Shown piece by piece: positions 8,231 to 16,274 of a stretch of 36,544 nt of DNA (its first letter is position 1; each line of letters starts with the position of its first letter). The notes beneath the pieces were generated by a model. It made no database searches. It saw only the letters and a program-made list of their open reading frames with translations, and was not told the DNA's origin. Origin of the DNA: Streptomyces regalis (GTDB taxonomy: Bacteria; Actinomycetota; Actinomycetes; Streptomycetales; Streptomycetaceae); the NCBI RefSeq assembly GCF_001509475.1, contig NZ_LLZG01000418.1, forward strand, positions 33,748 to 70,291, read 5' to 3'. A program made the position numbers and the translations under genes.

Positions 8231-8316
8231 TGCATCCGGCCCCGGCGAGCAATGATCGGCCTCACGGGCAGTCCGTGGTCCGCAGACCGTCAGCCGCCGG
8301 GGAACAAGGGGTCGTC

Positions 8317-9018
8317 ATGACCGAGACAGGAACCTTCACGGAGCAGAACCCGATCCGCGTGTTCCTGCTCGACGACCACGAGGTCGTACGACGCGGTATC
8401 ACCGACCTGCTCGACGCCGAACCGGACATCTCGGTGGTCGGCGACGCGGACACCGTCGAACACGCCCTCGTCCGCGGCCCGGCGCTGCGCCCGCACGTCG
8501 CGGTGCTCGACGTGCGTCTCCCGGACGGCGACGGCATCACGGTCTGCCGGGAGCTGCGCAGCCAGATGCCGGAGCTGGCCTGTCTGATGCTGACCTCGTT
8601 CGACGACGAGGACGCCCTGCTCGACGCCATCATGGCCGGCGCCTCGGGCTATGTCCTCAAGCAGATCCGAGGTTCCGACCTGGTCTCGGCGGTCCGTACG
8701 GTGGCCTCGGGCCAGTCCATGCTGGACCCCGCGACCACGGCCCGCCTGATGCGCTCGCTGCGCGCCGACCCCGCCGAGACGCCGGCCCTCGCACCCGAGC
8801 TGGCCGGCCTGTCCCCCCGTGAGCGGGACATCCTCGCCCTGATCGGCGACGGCCTGACCAACCGCGAGATCGGCAAGAAGCTCTACCTGTCGGAGAAGAC
8901 CGTCAAGAACCACATCTCCCGGCTGCTGGCCAAACTCGGCGTCCAGCGCCGCGTCCAGGCCGCGGTCCTGGCCTCCCAGCTGGAACAGCCGGGCACCGGG
9001 GACCGCCCCACGAGGTGA
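8317..9018 (+). CDS. DevR/DosR-like NarL-family response regulator
   Basis: A 233-residue two-domain regulator. The receiver (about residues 12-130) has the acidic pocket D19-D20, phospho-acceptor Asp65 in VAVLDVRLPDGDG, Thr93 and Lys115 in GYVLKQ. The LuxR-type helix-turn-helix (about 165-225) includes LSPRERDILALIGDGLTNREI and LSEKTVKNHISRLLAKLGV. The wording of both domains is close to mycobacterial DevR/DosR, including LVSAVRTVASGQSMLD in the linker, and to Streptomyces hypoxia regulators. ATG 8317 has AAGGGG six bases upstream. No histidine kinase is linked in the window, so any partner is encoded elsewhere. Its likely targets are the USP, dehydrogenase, phosphoketolase and CBS genes around it (inference). 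Confidence 0.92.
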   Translation: MTETGTFTEQNPIRVFLLDDHEVVRRGITDLLDAEPDISVVGDADTVEHALVRGPALRPHVAVLDVRLPDGDGITVCRELRSQMPELACLMLTSFDDEDALLDAIMAGASGYVLKQIRGSDLVSAVRTVASGQSMLDPATTARLMRSLRADPAETPALAPELAGLSPRERDILALIGDGLTNREIGKKLYLSEKTVKNHISRLLAKLGVQRRVQAAVLASQLEQPGTGDRPTR

Positions 9019-9079
9019 GCACCAGCGGGGCCGTGCAGCAACCACTCGGGCTACCTCTCGGGCCCGCAGCCCCTGCCTG

Positions 9080-9700
9080 TCACAGGCTCGCAAGGAGGTC
9101 ATCGAGGGGCGCCGGTACCTGTTCGGGCTCCAGGGCCTCGACGAGGAGGTGGCCGTAGCGGATCTTGCGGCCCTTCTTCGTGCCGAGGAAGCGCCGCAAC
9201 TGCTGCTGCCGGGGCCGGCCGTGCTGTGCGGGCTGGCGCAGGAAGGTCTGCCAGGCACGCAGGTCGCCCTCGGTCCGGACGATCTCCTCGACCCTTGCAG
9301 TACCCAGCGCGCGGATCAGCTCGTCCTCCAGGTCCCTCACGCACACGAAGAACGCCGAGTACGACGCCGCCCGGACCCGCTTCAGGGCGCGGTCGTAGAA
9401 GCGCTGTTCGCCCTCGTCGCACAGTCCCGCCAGGCGCAGGCCGAGGCCGGACGGGCCGAGGAGTCCGGCGTAGCGCCCGACGCTCATCGCCCCGCCCATC
9501 GGCACGACGCACACGCCCTCGGCGTCCAGGTCCCGGCCCCGCCGTGCGGCCAGCGCCTCGACGGCCGCGAGGTCACTCGGCCCTTCCAGCAGCACCGCCG
9601 TCCGCACCCCCAGCCGCACAGCCAGATCACTCGCCGCCCCGCCGGGCCCGCCGGCCGCCCAGCCACGGACCTCGTCCCGGAACGCTCGCATGTCCGCCAT
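9080..9700 (-). CDS. stand-alone OLD-type TOPRIM domain protein
   Basis: A 206-residue protein that looks like the TOPRIM half of OLD-family nucleases without the ATPase half. The conserved TOPRIM glutamate is in VLLEGPSDLAAVEALA (about residues 36-51), and an acidic cluster follows in LAGLCDEGE near 90. VVPMGGAMSVGRYAGLLG lies between them. Such lone proteins are widespread in Streptomyces and usually annotated as TOPRIM nucleotidyl transferase/hydrolase; their role is unknown. No signal peptide or membrane segment. ATG 9700 was taken; ATG 9691 (MRAFRDE) is an equally possible shorter start. It is convergent with the response regulator across a 61-nt gap and is not obviously part of the neighbouring units. 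Confidence 0.75.
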   Translation of the reverse strand: MADMRAFRDEVRGWAAGGPGGAASDLAVRLGVRTAVLLEGPSDLAAVEALAARRGRDLDAEGVCVVPMGGAMSVGRYAGLLGPSGLGLRLAGLCDEGEQRFYDRALKRVRAASYSAFFVCVRDLEDELIRALGTARVEEIVRTEGDLRAWQTFLRQPAQHGRPRQQQLRRFLGTKKGRKIRYGHLLVEALEPEQVPAPLDDLLASL

Positions 9701-9790
9701 GGAGCGAGTCTGCCTCTACGCCGACGACAGGGCACGCAATATTCCGACGCCCCCGCGCGACCTGCCCGCCCTCCTGGAGCACTGGCATGC

Positions 9791-9827
9791 GCGGGCCGCT
9801 GCCGCTCGGACAGCGGCAGCGGCCCGC
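9791..9827. terminator. perfect 16-bp hairpin terminator
   Basis: GCGGGCCGCTGCCGCT at 9791-9806 pairs exactly with AGCGGCAGCGGCCCGC at 9812-9827 around a 5-nt loop. It lies 11 nt past the arabinofuranosidase stop codon, which it most likely terminates. There is no T-run on either side. Confidence 0.85.
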
Positions 9828-9838
9828 GCCTGAACCGG

Positions 9839-12322
9839 CTACCTCTGCTTGATCCGCAGGAAGGTGATCGAGTTCGCCGGGAAGGTGTACGTGAACTTGT
9901 CGGCGACCCCCGAGAAGGTGGACGTCACCGGCGCGACCGGCGTCTGCGTCTCGCTGTTCACGGCGTTCGGGTCCGCGGACAGGGTCGTCACGCGAGCCTT
10001 GGACGCGACCTTCGCGCCGCCCAGGTCGATCGCCGTACGGGCGGCCGCGGACTGGGCGTTGACGACCTTGACGATCAGGTCACCCGTCTTCGCGTCCTTG
10101 GTGACGACCTGGCGGAACGGCTCGGCCGGCTTGTCGTCGGTGAAGCTGCCCCACTCCTGGCCGTCGAGGTACAGGGTGACCTGGCGGCCGCGCACCTTGA
10201 TGTCGATGTCGTAGGTACGCCCCGTCTCGATCGTCCCGGCCTTGGAGATCAGCGTCGACTTTCCGCCGTCCGCGGCCTGCTCGACGGCGGACTGGGTGTT
10301 GTTCCAGCCGCCCAGGTTCCACCAGTAGTAGTTGCCGGTGTCCTTGACGCCGAAGGCGACGAGGAAGCCCTCCTTGCCGGACTTCTTGGTGGCCTTGGCG
10401 TGCAGGTCGTAGTCGTGCCAGGCCGGGTCGCCGGCCGAGAGCATCGTGTTCTCGGCGGCCGCGTCCGTCTGGACGTACTGCCCGTCCTGGATGCTCCAGC
10501 TGCCGCCGCCGGTGTGCTTCCACTGCGCGGCGTCCCCGGAGAAGTCGTCGCTGAGCAGCGTCTTCCCGTCGGCGTCCGTGACCTTCACGTCGTCGTACGC
10601 CGCACTGGTCGCCCACGTCGACAGGCCGACGGCGCCGGTGATCGGGCCCATCAGCGAGGGGGTTCCGGTGGCCTTCGAGGGGACCACCCGGTCGCCGACG
10701 TTGTTCATGAACAGCTTCTGGACCTCGTAGTTGGCGGAGTTCCAGGAGGCGTGGTTGTTGAACCACACCATGTCCGGGCTCCACTGCACGTAGTCCTCGT
10801 TGGCGAACAGCGGTGCGTACGAGGCGAGTTTGACGACGTCCGCGTTGCGCTCCAGGCCGGTCATGAACGCGGCTTCGGCGAGGCCGTTCTTGAAGGCGTT
10901 GCCCCAGGAGGCGTACTCGCCGAGGAAGACCTTCGGGCCGCCGCGGTCGTAGGAGTCGTAGCGGTCGTTGTTCTGCAGGAACCACTGCGGGCTGTTGTAG
11001 TAGTGCTCGTCGACCATGTCGACCTTGTTCTCACGGTTGAGCTGCCAGGCGGTGTCGAAGGTCTGCCCCGCGTCGTCCGGGCCGGAGTTGGAGACGACGG
11101 TGATGTCGGGGTACTTCGCCTCGATGGCGGCGCGGAACTGCTTGAACCGGGCCATGAACTCGACCGGCAGGTTCTCCTCGTTGCCGACCCCGAGGTGCGT
11201 GAGGTGGAAGGGCTTCGGGTGGCCCATCTGCGCGCGCTTCTTGCCCCAGGTCGAGGTCACCGGTCCGTTGGCGAACTCGATGAGGTCGAGGGTGTCCTGG
11301 ATGTGCCGCTTGAGCAGGGCCTCGTCGTCGACGGCCTTGTTCTGGCCGCAGCCGGTCACCAGGGCCGGGACGACGGGCAGCGGCATGGCGCCGATGTCCT
11401 CGGCGAAGCGGAAGTACTCGTAGTAGCCGAGGCCGTAGGACTGGTTGTAGCCCCAGAAGTTGGAGTTGGTGGCGCGCTCCTCGACCGGGCCGATGGTGTC
11501 CTTCCACTGGTAGGACCGCTTGCGCTGCCAGTTCGAGGCCTCGCTGTAGTCCTCCATGGAGCCGGTGTTGACCAGGCAGCCGCCGGGGAAGCGCAGGAAG
11601 CCGGGCTGGAGGGCCGCGACCTTCTCGGCGAGGTCCTTGCGCAGGCCGTTCGGCTGGTGCTTGTAGGTGTCGCGCGGGAACAGGGAGACCATGTCCAGCG
11701 CGGCGGCTCCGGAGGCGGCGACCGCCAGGCGGCCGTCGCTGCTGGTGCGGGTCGCGGTGAAGGTGGCGCGGTACTTGGCCCAGCCGCTCTTGCTCACGGC
11801 CACCTCGCGAGCGGCGGCGAGTGTGCCGTCGGCGTCCTTCAGGGTGACGGTGAGCGTGGTGCCGCTCTCGGCGCGGGCCCACACCGAGAAGTCGTACTTC
11901 TTGCCCGCCTCGACGCGGACGCCGGTGTTGTAGCCCGCGTTCGTGAGGGACGAACCGGCGCCCAGGGAGAGGTAGTTGCGGTTGCGCTCGTTGAGCCGGC
12001 CGGCGTCGTTCAGGACCTGTGCGGTGCCGTCGACCGTCCAGGAGGTGAGCGGCGTGTACGACCGGTTGTCGTCCGTGGAGTACTCGAAGGACCGGTTCTG
12101 CACGAGCTCGGCGTACAGGCCGCCGTCCGCGGCCCGGTTGATGTCCTCGAAGAAGACGCCGTACATCGTGTCGTCGATCTTCGCGCCCTTGGCTGCGGGA
12201 TCGACGGTGATCGCGTAGTCGGTGACGTCCTCGGCGTGGGCGGGGGCCGGGACGAGACCGGCGGCCACCATGAAGGCGGTGGCCGTCAGACCCAGTCTCC
12301 AACGGGTGCGCGTGCGTGGCAT
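9839..12322 (-). CDS. secreted GH51 alpha-L-arabinofuranosidase
   Basis: An 827-residue exported glycosidase removing arabinofuranosyl side chains from arabinoxylan or arabinan. A signal peptide (RTRTRWRLGLTATAF to AHA-ED, cleavage near residue 30) precedes the GH51 fold. A CBM4/9-like carbohydrate-binding insert lies at about 72-215 (NRSFEYS, YNTGVRVEAGKKYDFSVWAR). The barrel follows: LRFPGGC near 243, the acid/base Glu382 in VGNEEN, and the nucleophile Glu469 in VFLGEYASWG. The C-terminal beta-sandwich is interrupted at about 563-720 by a concanavalin/LamG-like module (SDDFSGDAAQWKH, NYYWWNLGGWNN, VTLYLDGQEWG) before it resumes with AIDLGG and TYTFPANSITFLRI. ATG 12322 has GGAG upstream and begins a good signal peptide; the longer frame is rejected. 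It is probably monocistronic, with a palindromic operator candidate upstream. Confidence 0.93.
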   Translation of the reverse strand: MPRTRTRWRLGLTATAFMVAAGLVPAPAHAEDVTDYAITVDPAAKGAKIDDTMYGVFFEDINRAADGGLYAELVQNRSFEYSTDDNRSYTPLTSWTVDGTAQVLNDAGRLNERNRNYLSLGAGSSLTNAGYNTGVRVEAGKKYDFSVWARAESGTTLTVTLKDADGTLAAAREVAVSKSGWAKYRATFTATRTSSDGRLAVAASGAAALDMVSLFPRDTYKHQPNGLRKDLAEKVAALQPGFLRFPGGCLVNTGSMEDYSEASNWQRKRSYQWKDTIGPVEERATNSNFWGYNQSYGLGYYEYFRFAEDIGAMPLPVVPALVTGCGQNKAVDDEALLKRHIQDTLDLIEFANGPVTSTWGKKRAQMGHPKPFHLTHLGVGNEENLPVEFMARFKQFRAAIEAKYPDITVVSNSGPDDAGQTFDTAWQLNRENKVDMVDEHYYNSPQWFLQNNDRYDSYDRGGPKVFLGEYASWGNAFKNGLAEAAFMTGLERNADVVKLASYAPLFANEDYVQWSPDMVWFNNHASWNSANYEVQKLFMNNVGDRVVPSKATGTPSLMGPITGAVGLSTWATSAAYDDVKVTDADGKTLLSDDFSGDAAQWKHTGGGSWSIQDGQYVQTDAAAENTMLSAGDPAWHDYDLHAKATKKSGKEGFLVAFGVKDTGNYYWWNLGGWNNTQSAVEQAADGGKSTLISKAGTIETGRTYDIDIKVRGRQVTLYLDGQEWGSFTDDKPAEPFRQVVTKDAKTGDLIVKVVNAQSAAARTAIDLGGAKVASKARVTTLSADPNAVNSETQTPVAPVTSTFSGVADKFTYTFPANSITFLRIKQR

Positions 12323-12341
12323 GGATACTCCGCGGCTCGAT

Positions 12342-12376
12342 GTTCGAAATATCAGACGTTGATCAGCACTTCGAAC
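12342..12376. promoter_or_regulatory. paired TTCGAA palindromes upstream of the arabinofuranosidase
   Basis: GTTCGAA at 12342-12348 and TTCGAAC at 12370-12376 form an inverted repeat whose two TTCGAA cores are 27 nt apart centre to centre. They start 20 nt upstream of the ATG at 12322, where a promoter or operator would lie. This locally AT-richer tract stands out from its surroundings. A sugar-responsive repressor is a reasonable guess. Confidence 0.45.
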
Positions 12377-12467
12377 GGCAAGATAGGGAGGGGATTCAAG
12401 AGCGTCAACGGGTCGCGCGGTACCGAAAGTCTCGGAAAGAGCCGGAAGAGCCGGAGGAGAGGAACGG

Positions 12468-12911
12468 ATGGGCGAGTTCTGGCCAGTACCGGATGTACTG
12501 ACGTACCTGGCCGGGAGTTGGCGGGTCGAGCGGTCGGTACGGGACCTCGCGAGCGGGGCGGCCGGGGAGTTCTCCGGCACGACGGTCTTCGGCCCACTCG
12601 AGGGCGGCGGGCTCCTGCACCGCGAGTCCGGCACGTTCGTCTGGCAGGGCGTACCCCGACCCGCCGAGCGGACGCTGCGTTTCCAGCCGGGCGCCACGCG
12701 CGGCACGGCGGACGTACGGTTCGCCGACGGGCGGCCCTTCCACGACCTGGACCTGACGTCCGGACGGTACATCGCCGATCACCCGTGCTCGGCCGACCTC
12801 TACCGGGGCGAGTTCACCGTCCTCGACAAGGACCACTGGCGGACTGTGTGGCGGGTGCGCGGCCCGGCCAAGGACCTCGTCCTCACGACCGACTACGCGC
12901 GCGAGGGCTGA
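12468..12911 (+). CDS. DUF6314 family protein
   Basis: A 147-residue protein matching the actinobacterial DUF6314 family from memory: FWPVPDVLTYLAGSWRVER at the start, GEFSGTTVF, GLLHRESGTFVWQG, and a C-terminal HWRTVWRVRGPAKDLVLTTDY. Its repeated beta-strands suggest a small lipocalin-like barrel; the function is unknown. ATG 12468 follows GGAGAGG. Its 3' end overlaps the convergent histidine-phosphatase-like gene by 19 nt, and the divergent arabinofuranosidase lies upstream. Confidence 0.85.
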   Translation: MGEFWPVPDVLTYLAGSWRVERSVRDLASGAAGEFSGTTVFGPLEGGGLLHRESGTFVWQGVPRPAERTLRFQPGATRGTADVRFADGRPFHDLDLTSGRYIADHPCSADLYRGEFTVLDKDHWRTVWRVRGPAKDLVLTTDYAREG

Positions 12912-13486
12912 GCCGGCGCCCCGTCGAAGCGGAGGTACCAGCGGCCCGCGCGGCCGGTCACCGTGGTCGTCGACAGGGGGCGTACGTCGATGTTCCAGTA
13001 CGTGGCGGGCGGCGCTTTCAGCGCGTACACCAGGGCGGCACGGATCACGGACGGTTCGGCCACGGCGACGATACGGCCGCCGTCCCCCACGGGCCGGGTG
13101 TCGAGCCAGCCGCCGACCCGGGCGATGAACGCCAGCAGGGACTCACCGCCGTGCGGCGTGCCGCGCGGGTCGGCGAGCCAGGCGTCCACCGCCTCCGGCT
13201 CACGCGCCATCGCCTCGCCGAGCGTGAGCCCGCGCCAGCGGCCCATGTCACAGTCGCGCAGGGCGAGTTGCACCAGCGGGGCATAGCCGAGGGCGTCGCC
13301 GGTGGCGCGGCTGCGCGGGGTCGGCGAGCAGTAGCGCAGCTCCGCCGCCGCCAAGGGCACCAGGTCCCGCGCGACGCGCTGCACCTCGTCCCAGCCGGCC
13401 TGGTCCAGCGGCCGGTCGTCCTCGAAGCGCTCCGCGAGCAGCGGGGAGCTGCGCGCGGCGGCGACGAACGTGACCCGAAGCGACAT
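12893..13486 (-). CDS. histidine-phosphatase-fold protein lacking both catalytic histidines
   Basis: A 197-residue protein with the order of a phosphoglycerate-mutase/histidine-phosphatase domain: YCSPTPRSRAT at 52-62 (the Arg-containing second motif), CDMGRWRGLTLGEAM at 79-93, PHGGESLLAF at 111-120, and VIRAALVYAL after residue 146. The catalytic motif RHG expected near residue 9 reads AAARS. The second catalytic His-Gly, expected before VIRA, reads AEPS (E144-P145). It is therefore unlikely to be an ordinary phosphatase. Relatives beside cobalt-transporter genes in Streptomyces share this divergence as I recall, so it may be a conserved pseudo-enzyme rather than a decayed gene. ATG 13486 was chosen from the family N-terminus. 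It overlaps DUF6314 tail to tail. Confidence 0.75.
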   Translation of the reverse strand: MSLRVTFVAAARSSPLLAERFEDDRPLDQAGWDEVQRVARDLVPLAAAELRYCSPTPRSRATGDALGYAPLVQLALRDCDMGRWRGLTLGEAMAREPEAVDAWLADPRGTPHGGESLLAFIARVGGWLDTRPVGDGGRIVAVAEPSVIRAALVYALKAPPATYWNIDVRPLSTTTVTGRAGRWYLRFDGAPAQPSRA

Positions 13487-13659
13487 GCGGCGATGGTGTG
13501 TCGCGAAAGTGCGCAGGTCAAGAGGCGTTGTGCAGACGTGACCGAGGGTGGACGAAACCTTACTACGGGGTCGGGATCAGCCGGACAAGTCACTGGAAAA
13601 CGGCTGTTGGACATTCAAGTACTGCCGTTGGAGGCAAGTGGAGCACTGCCACCCGGCAA

Positions 13660-14094
13660 CTAGAAGTAGAGCGCCATCCATTGGTCCGGCTTCTGAAGCG
13701 GCGCGAACCCGAGCTTCTCGTAGACGCCGTGCGCGTCGTGCGTGGCGAGCAGCATCCGCTTCAACCCGTACGGCCGCAGGTGCTCGCGTACGGCCCCGAC
13801 GAGCGCCGTCCCGATCCCCTTGCCGCGCACCGACGGGTCGACGTACACGTCACACAGCCACGCAAAGGTCACCCGGTCGGTGATGACCCGGGCATACGCC
13901 ACCTGCTCCCCCGAAACCGTCTCGTACACCCCGAAGTTCAGCGAACCCTCGATCGCCCGGTCCTGCTTCTCCCGCGCCCGCCCGATCGCCCAGTACGCGT
14001 CGGTGGACAGCCACCGGTGCACGCGCTCGGCGTCGATGCGCTGGGGGTCGGTCGAGATCTCGTGGCCGTCGGCGAGGGGCGGGATATCGGTCAT
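13660..14094 (-). CDS. GNAT-family N-acetyltransferase
   Basis: A 144-residue acetyl-CoA-dependent acetyltransferase. The acetyl-CoA pyrophosphate loop is VRGKGIGTALV (Q/RxxGxG/A pattern), preceded by the strand LCDVYVDPS and followed by GLKRMLLATHDAHGVYEKLGF. The ending PLQKPDQWMAL is typical of a Streptomyces subfamily that has RWLSTDAYWAIGR near the N-terminus. The substrate is unknown. ATG 14094 fits the family start; the longer frame upstream is antisense to the DUF6461 gene. The 173-nt gap to the preceding phosphatase-like gene (13487-13659) is unusually AT-rich for the window but shows no supported gene. Confidence 0.88.
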   Translation of the reverse strand: MTDIPPLADGHEISTDPQRIDAERVHRWLSTDAYWAIGRAREKQDRAIEGSLNFGVYETVSGEQVAYARVITDRVTFAWLCDVYVDPSVRGKGIGTALVGAVREHLRPYGLKRMLLATHDAHGVYEKLGFAPLQKPDQWMALYF

Positions 14095-14184
14095 GCGGCA
14101 AGATTCGCAGGGCAAGCTCGGCGGCGTCGAGCAGTTTTCCCTGGTCGGCGGGGCGTTGTCAGTGGCGGGTGCGATGCTGCGGGC

Positions 14185-14805
14185 ATGACTGGGAAGACGA
14201 CTGCCGCGGACTATGCGTGGCTGGAGGAGCGGTACGAGAACCTGATGCAGGCGTACTGCATCACGCTGGTGCGCGGGCTGACTCCCGAGGAACTCCTCCG
14301 GGAGCTGAAGGCCGAGCCCGGGCCTCGGATCACGGGCATGGACGGTCTGTGCGAGCCCTCGTACGACGTGAGCGGCTCCCACCGGCTGTTCGTCGGGGCG
14401 ACCGCGGTCGGCGACTGGTCGCTGATGGTCGAGTTCAACGGCTACCTCGGCGTCACGAACGAAGCCATGCTCCCCCTCTCGCGCGGCCGCACGGTGGTCT
14501 CCCACTTCCTCAACGTCAACGCGGTGGACCACTTCTGCTGGTACGACAACGGCGAGCTGCGCGTGCACTTCGAGCCACTCTTCGCCTACTACCGCGACGG
14601 CAGCCATCCCGACGAACTCCTGGAGGACATGCGGGAGTCGGGTTTCGACCTGGTCGAGCACGAAGAACACGACGACCGGGAGTACGAGGGCCTCACCGGC
14701 GCCTCCTTCGCCCTGGCCCACCGCATCACCGGCATACGCCTGACCCCGGAGCTCTTGGAGTCCGCCGAGTTCACCTGCGGAACAGCCCCGGTACCCGGCG
14801 GCTAG
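14185..14805 (+). CDS. DUF6461 domain-containing protein
   Basis: A 206-residue protein resembling the DUF6461 family of Streptomyces: YAWLEERYENLMQAYCITLVRGLTPEELL at the start, then GDWSLMVEFNGYLGV and SHFLNVNAVDHFCWYDNGEL. The function is unknown; there is no signal peptide or membrane helix. ATG 14185 fits the family N-terminus. No Shine-Dalgarno precedes it, so it may be leaderless. The stop codon TAG overlaps the convergent MocR gene's stop: CTAG at 14802-14805 serves both. It is divergent from the GNAT gene across 90 nt. Confidence 0.8.
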   Translation: MTGKTTAADYAWLEERYENLMQAYCITLVRGLTPEELLRELKAEPGPRITGMDGLCEPSYDVSGSHRLFVGATAVGDWSLMVEFNGYLGVTNEAMLPLSRGRTVVSHFLNVNAVDHFCWYDNGELRVHFEPLFAYYRDGSHPDELLEDMRESGFDLVEHEEHDDREYEGLTGASFALAHRITGIRLTPELLESAEFTCGTAPVPGG

Positions 14806-16274
14806 AGCACCTCGTCACAGGCCGCCCGCAGCCGCCGCACCCCCTCCGCGATCTCCCCCACGCCCGCCACCGCGGCGAAACTCAACCGCACATGCCCGGC
14901 CGGAGGTTCCGCACTGAAGTAGGGGCGGCCGGGTGCGATCGCGACGCCCGCGCGCAGGGCGGCGGAGGTCAGGGCGGACTCTCCGCCGGAGCCGAAGGCC
15001 TGGGAGGCGCCCCCGGTGCCGTCGGGCAGGCGGAGCCACAGGTGGTAGCCGCCGGAGGGGATGTACGGGAGGGCGAGTTCGGGGAGGGCGAGGCGCAGGG
15101 CGGCCGTCATCGCATCGCGGCGGGTCTTCAACTCGGCGGAGATCGCCCGCAGATGGCGCGGCCAGGCGGGCGAGCCCACGAGTTCGAGCGCGGCCTCCTG
15201 CAGGGGCCGGGGCACGAAGAAGGTGTCGACGACCTGGATGGCGCGCAGCCGCTCCAGCACCGGACCACGGGCGGCGAGCGCGCTCAGCCGGAAGCTCGGC
15301 GAGGTCGCCTTGGTCAGGGAGGAGACATGGACGACGACGCCGTCGGGATCGTCGGCGGCCAGCGGACGCGGCAGGGGCCCCGCGTCCTCGTGCACCAGCC
15401 GCCGTGCGAAATCGTCCTCGACGACGAAGGCACCGGCCTCGCGCGCGATGCGCAGCACCTCACCGCGCCGGTCGGGGGCGAGCATCGCACCGGTCGGATT
15501 CTGGAACAGCGGCTGGCAGACGAACACACGGGCGCCGGTCGCCCGGAAGGCGTCGGCGAGCAGGGACGGCCGTACACCGTCCGCGTCGACCGGGACGGGG
15601 ACCGGGCGCAGACCGGCCGCGCGGGCGATCGCCAGCATGCCCGGGTAGGTGGGCGACTCGACCAGTACGGGCGCGCCGGGCGGTGCGAGGGCCCGCAGCG
15701 CGGTCGTCAGGGCCGACTGGCCGCCCGAGGTGATCAGCACCTCGGCGGCCGTGACGGCGCCGCCCGGCCCGCCGATGCTGCGCGCGAACCACTCCCGCAG
15801 CTCCGGCAGCCCCTCCATGGGCGGCCGCCCCCAAGCCCCGGGCCGGCGGCCGGCCCGCGACAGGGCGGCGGCCATCGCCCGCTCCGGCTGCAACGACTGA
15901 TGCAGATAGCCGCCGTTGAACTCGATCACGCCGGGCGGCGGAGCCATGAGCGAGGCCAGCACCCCGGAGGCGTCCACCGAGCGCGGCACGAGTTCGGCGG
16001 CGGAGTCCGCGCTGAGCGCCACCTCCTGCCAGGAGGTGTCCGCGACGGCAGCGGACCGCGTGCGCGGCTCGGCGCGGAACGCACCGGCGCCGGGCCGGGT
16101 GACCACCAGCCCCTCGGCCGCCAGCTGCGCGAGGGCACGCGAGACGGTCACCGGGCTCACCCGGAACCGCTCGACAAGGGCTCGGCTCGACGGGAGCTTT
16201 CCGCCAGGAGAGTAGCGGTCCAGCTCTCGCCGCAGCTGATTCGCCAGTTCGCCGACACTGCTACGCTCGTGCAT
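14802..16274 (-). CDS. MocR-type GntR/aminotransferase transcriptional regulator
   Basis: A 490-residue PLP-dependent regulator. The winged helix of the GntR family covers residues 5-70 (LPSSRALVERFRVSPVTVSRAL). A class I aminotransferase-like domain follows from about 100: Tyr210 in ESPTYPG, Asn259 in FQNPTG, an acidic pair at 287-288, and the Schiff-base Lys322 in SSLTKATSPSFRL. MocR proteins usually sense an amine or amino-acid-derived PLP adduct and control a divergent gene, here an EamA transporter. The ATG at 16274-16272 overlaps the transporter's ATG on the other strand (16273-16275) by two bases. No Shine-Dalgarno is seen, so it may be leaderless. Tail-to-tail stop overlap with DUF6461. 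Confidence 0.9.
   Translation of the reverse strand: MHERSSVGELANQLRRELDRYSPGGKLPSSRALVERFRVSPVTVSRALAQLAAEGLVVTRPGAGAFRAEPRTRSAAVADTSWQEVALSADSAAELVPRSVDASGVLASLMAPPPGVIEFNGGYLHQSLQPERAMAAALSRAGRRPGAWGRPPMEGLPELREWFARSIGGPGGAVTAAEVLITSGGQSALTTALRALAPPGAPVLVESPTYPGMLAIARAAGLRPVPVPVDADGVRPSLLADAFRATGARVFVCQPLFQNPTGAMLAPDRRGEVLRIAREAGAFVVEDDFARRLVHEDAGPLPRPLAADDPDGVVVHVSSLTKATSPSFRLSALAARGPVLERLRAIQVVDTFFVPRPLQEAALELVGSPAWPRHLRAISAELKTRRDAMTAALRLALPELALPYIPSGGYHLWLRLPDGTGGASQAFGSGGESALTSAALRAGVAIAPGRPYFSAEPPAGHVRLSFAAVAGVGEIAEGVRRLRAACDEVL

Noticed and set aside
13538..13663. GTG-started 41-codon plus-strand ORF in the AT-richer gap before the GNAT gene
   Set aside because: No Shine-Dalgarno at a proper distance and no recognised family. 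The gap may instead hold the promoter of the phosphatase-like gene on the minus strand.
9149..13663. A 1504-codon plus-strand open frame spanning several genes
   Set aside because: It is antisense to the TOPRIM, GH51 and phosphatase-like genes. It is a product of high GC third-position bias, and its translation is Val/Gly/Arg-rich without any family motif.
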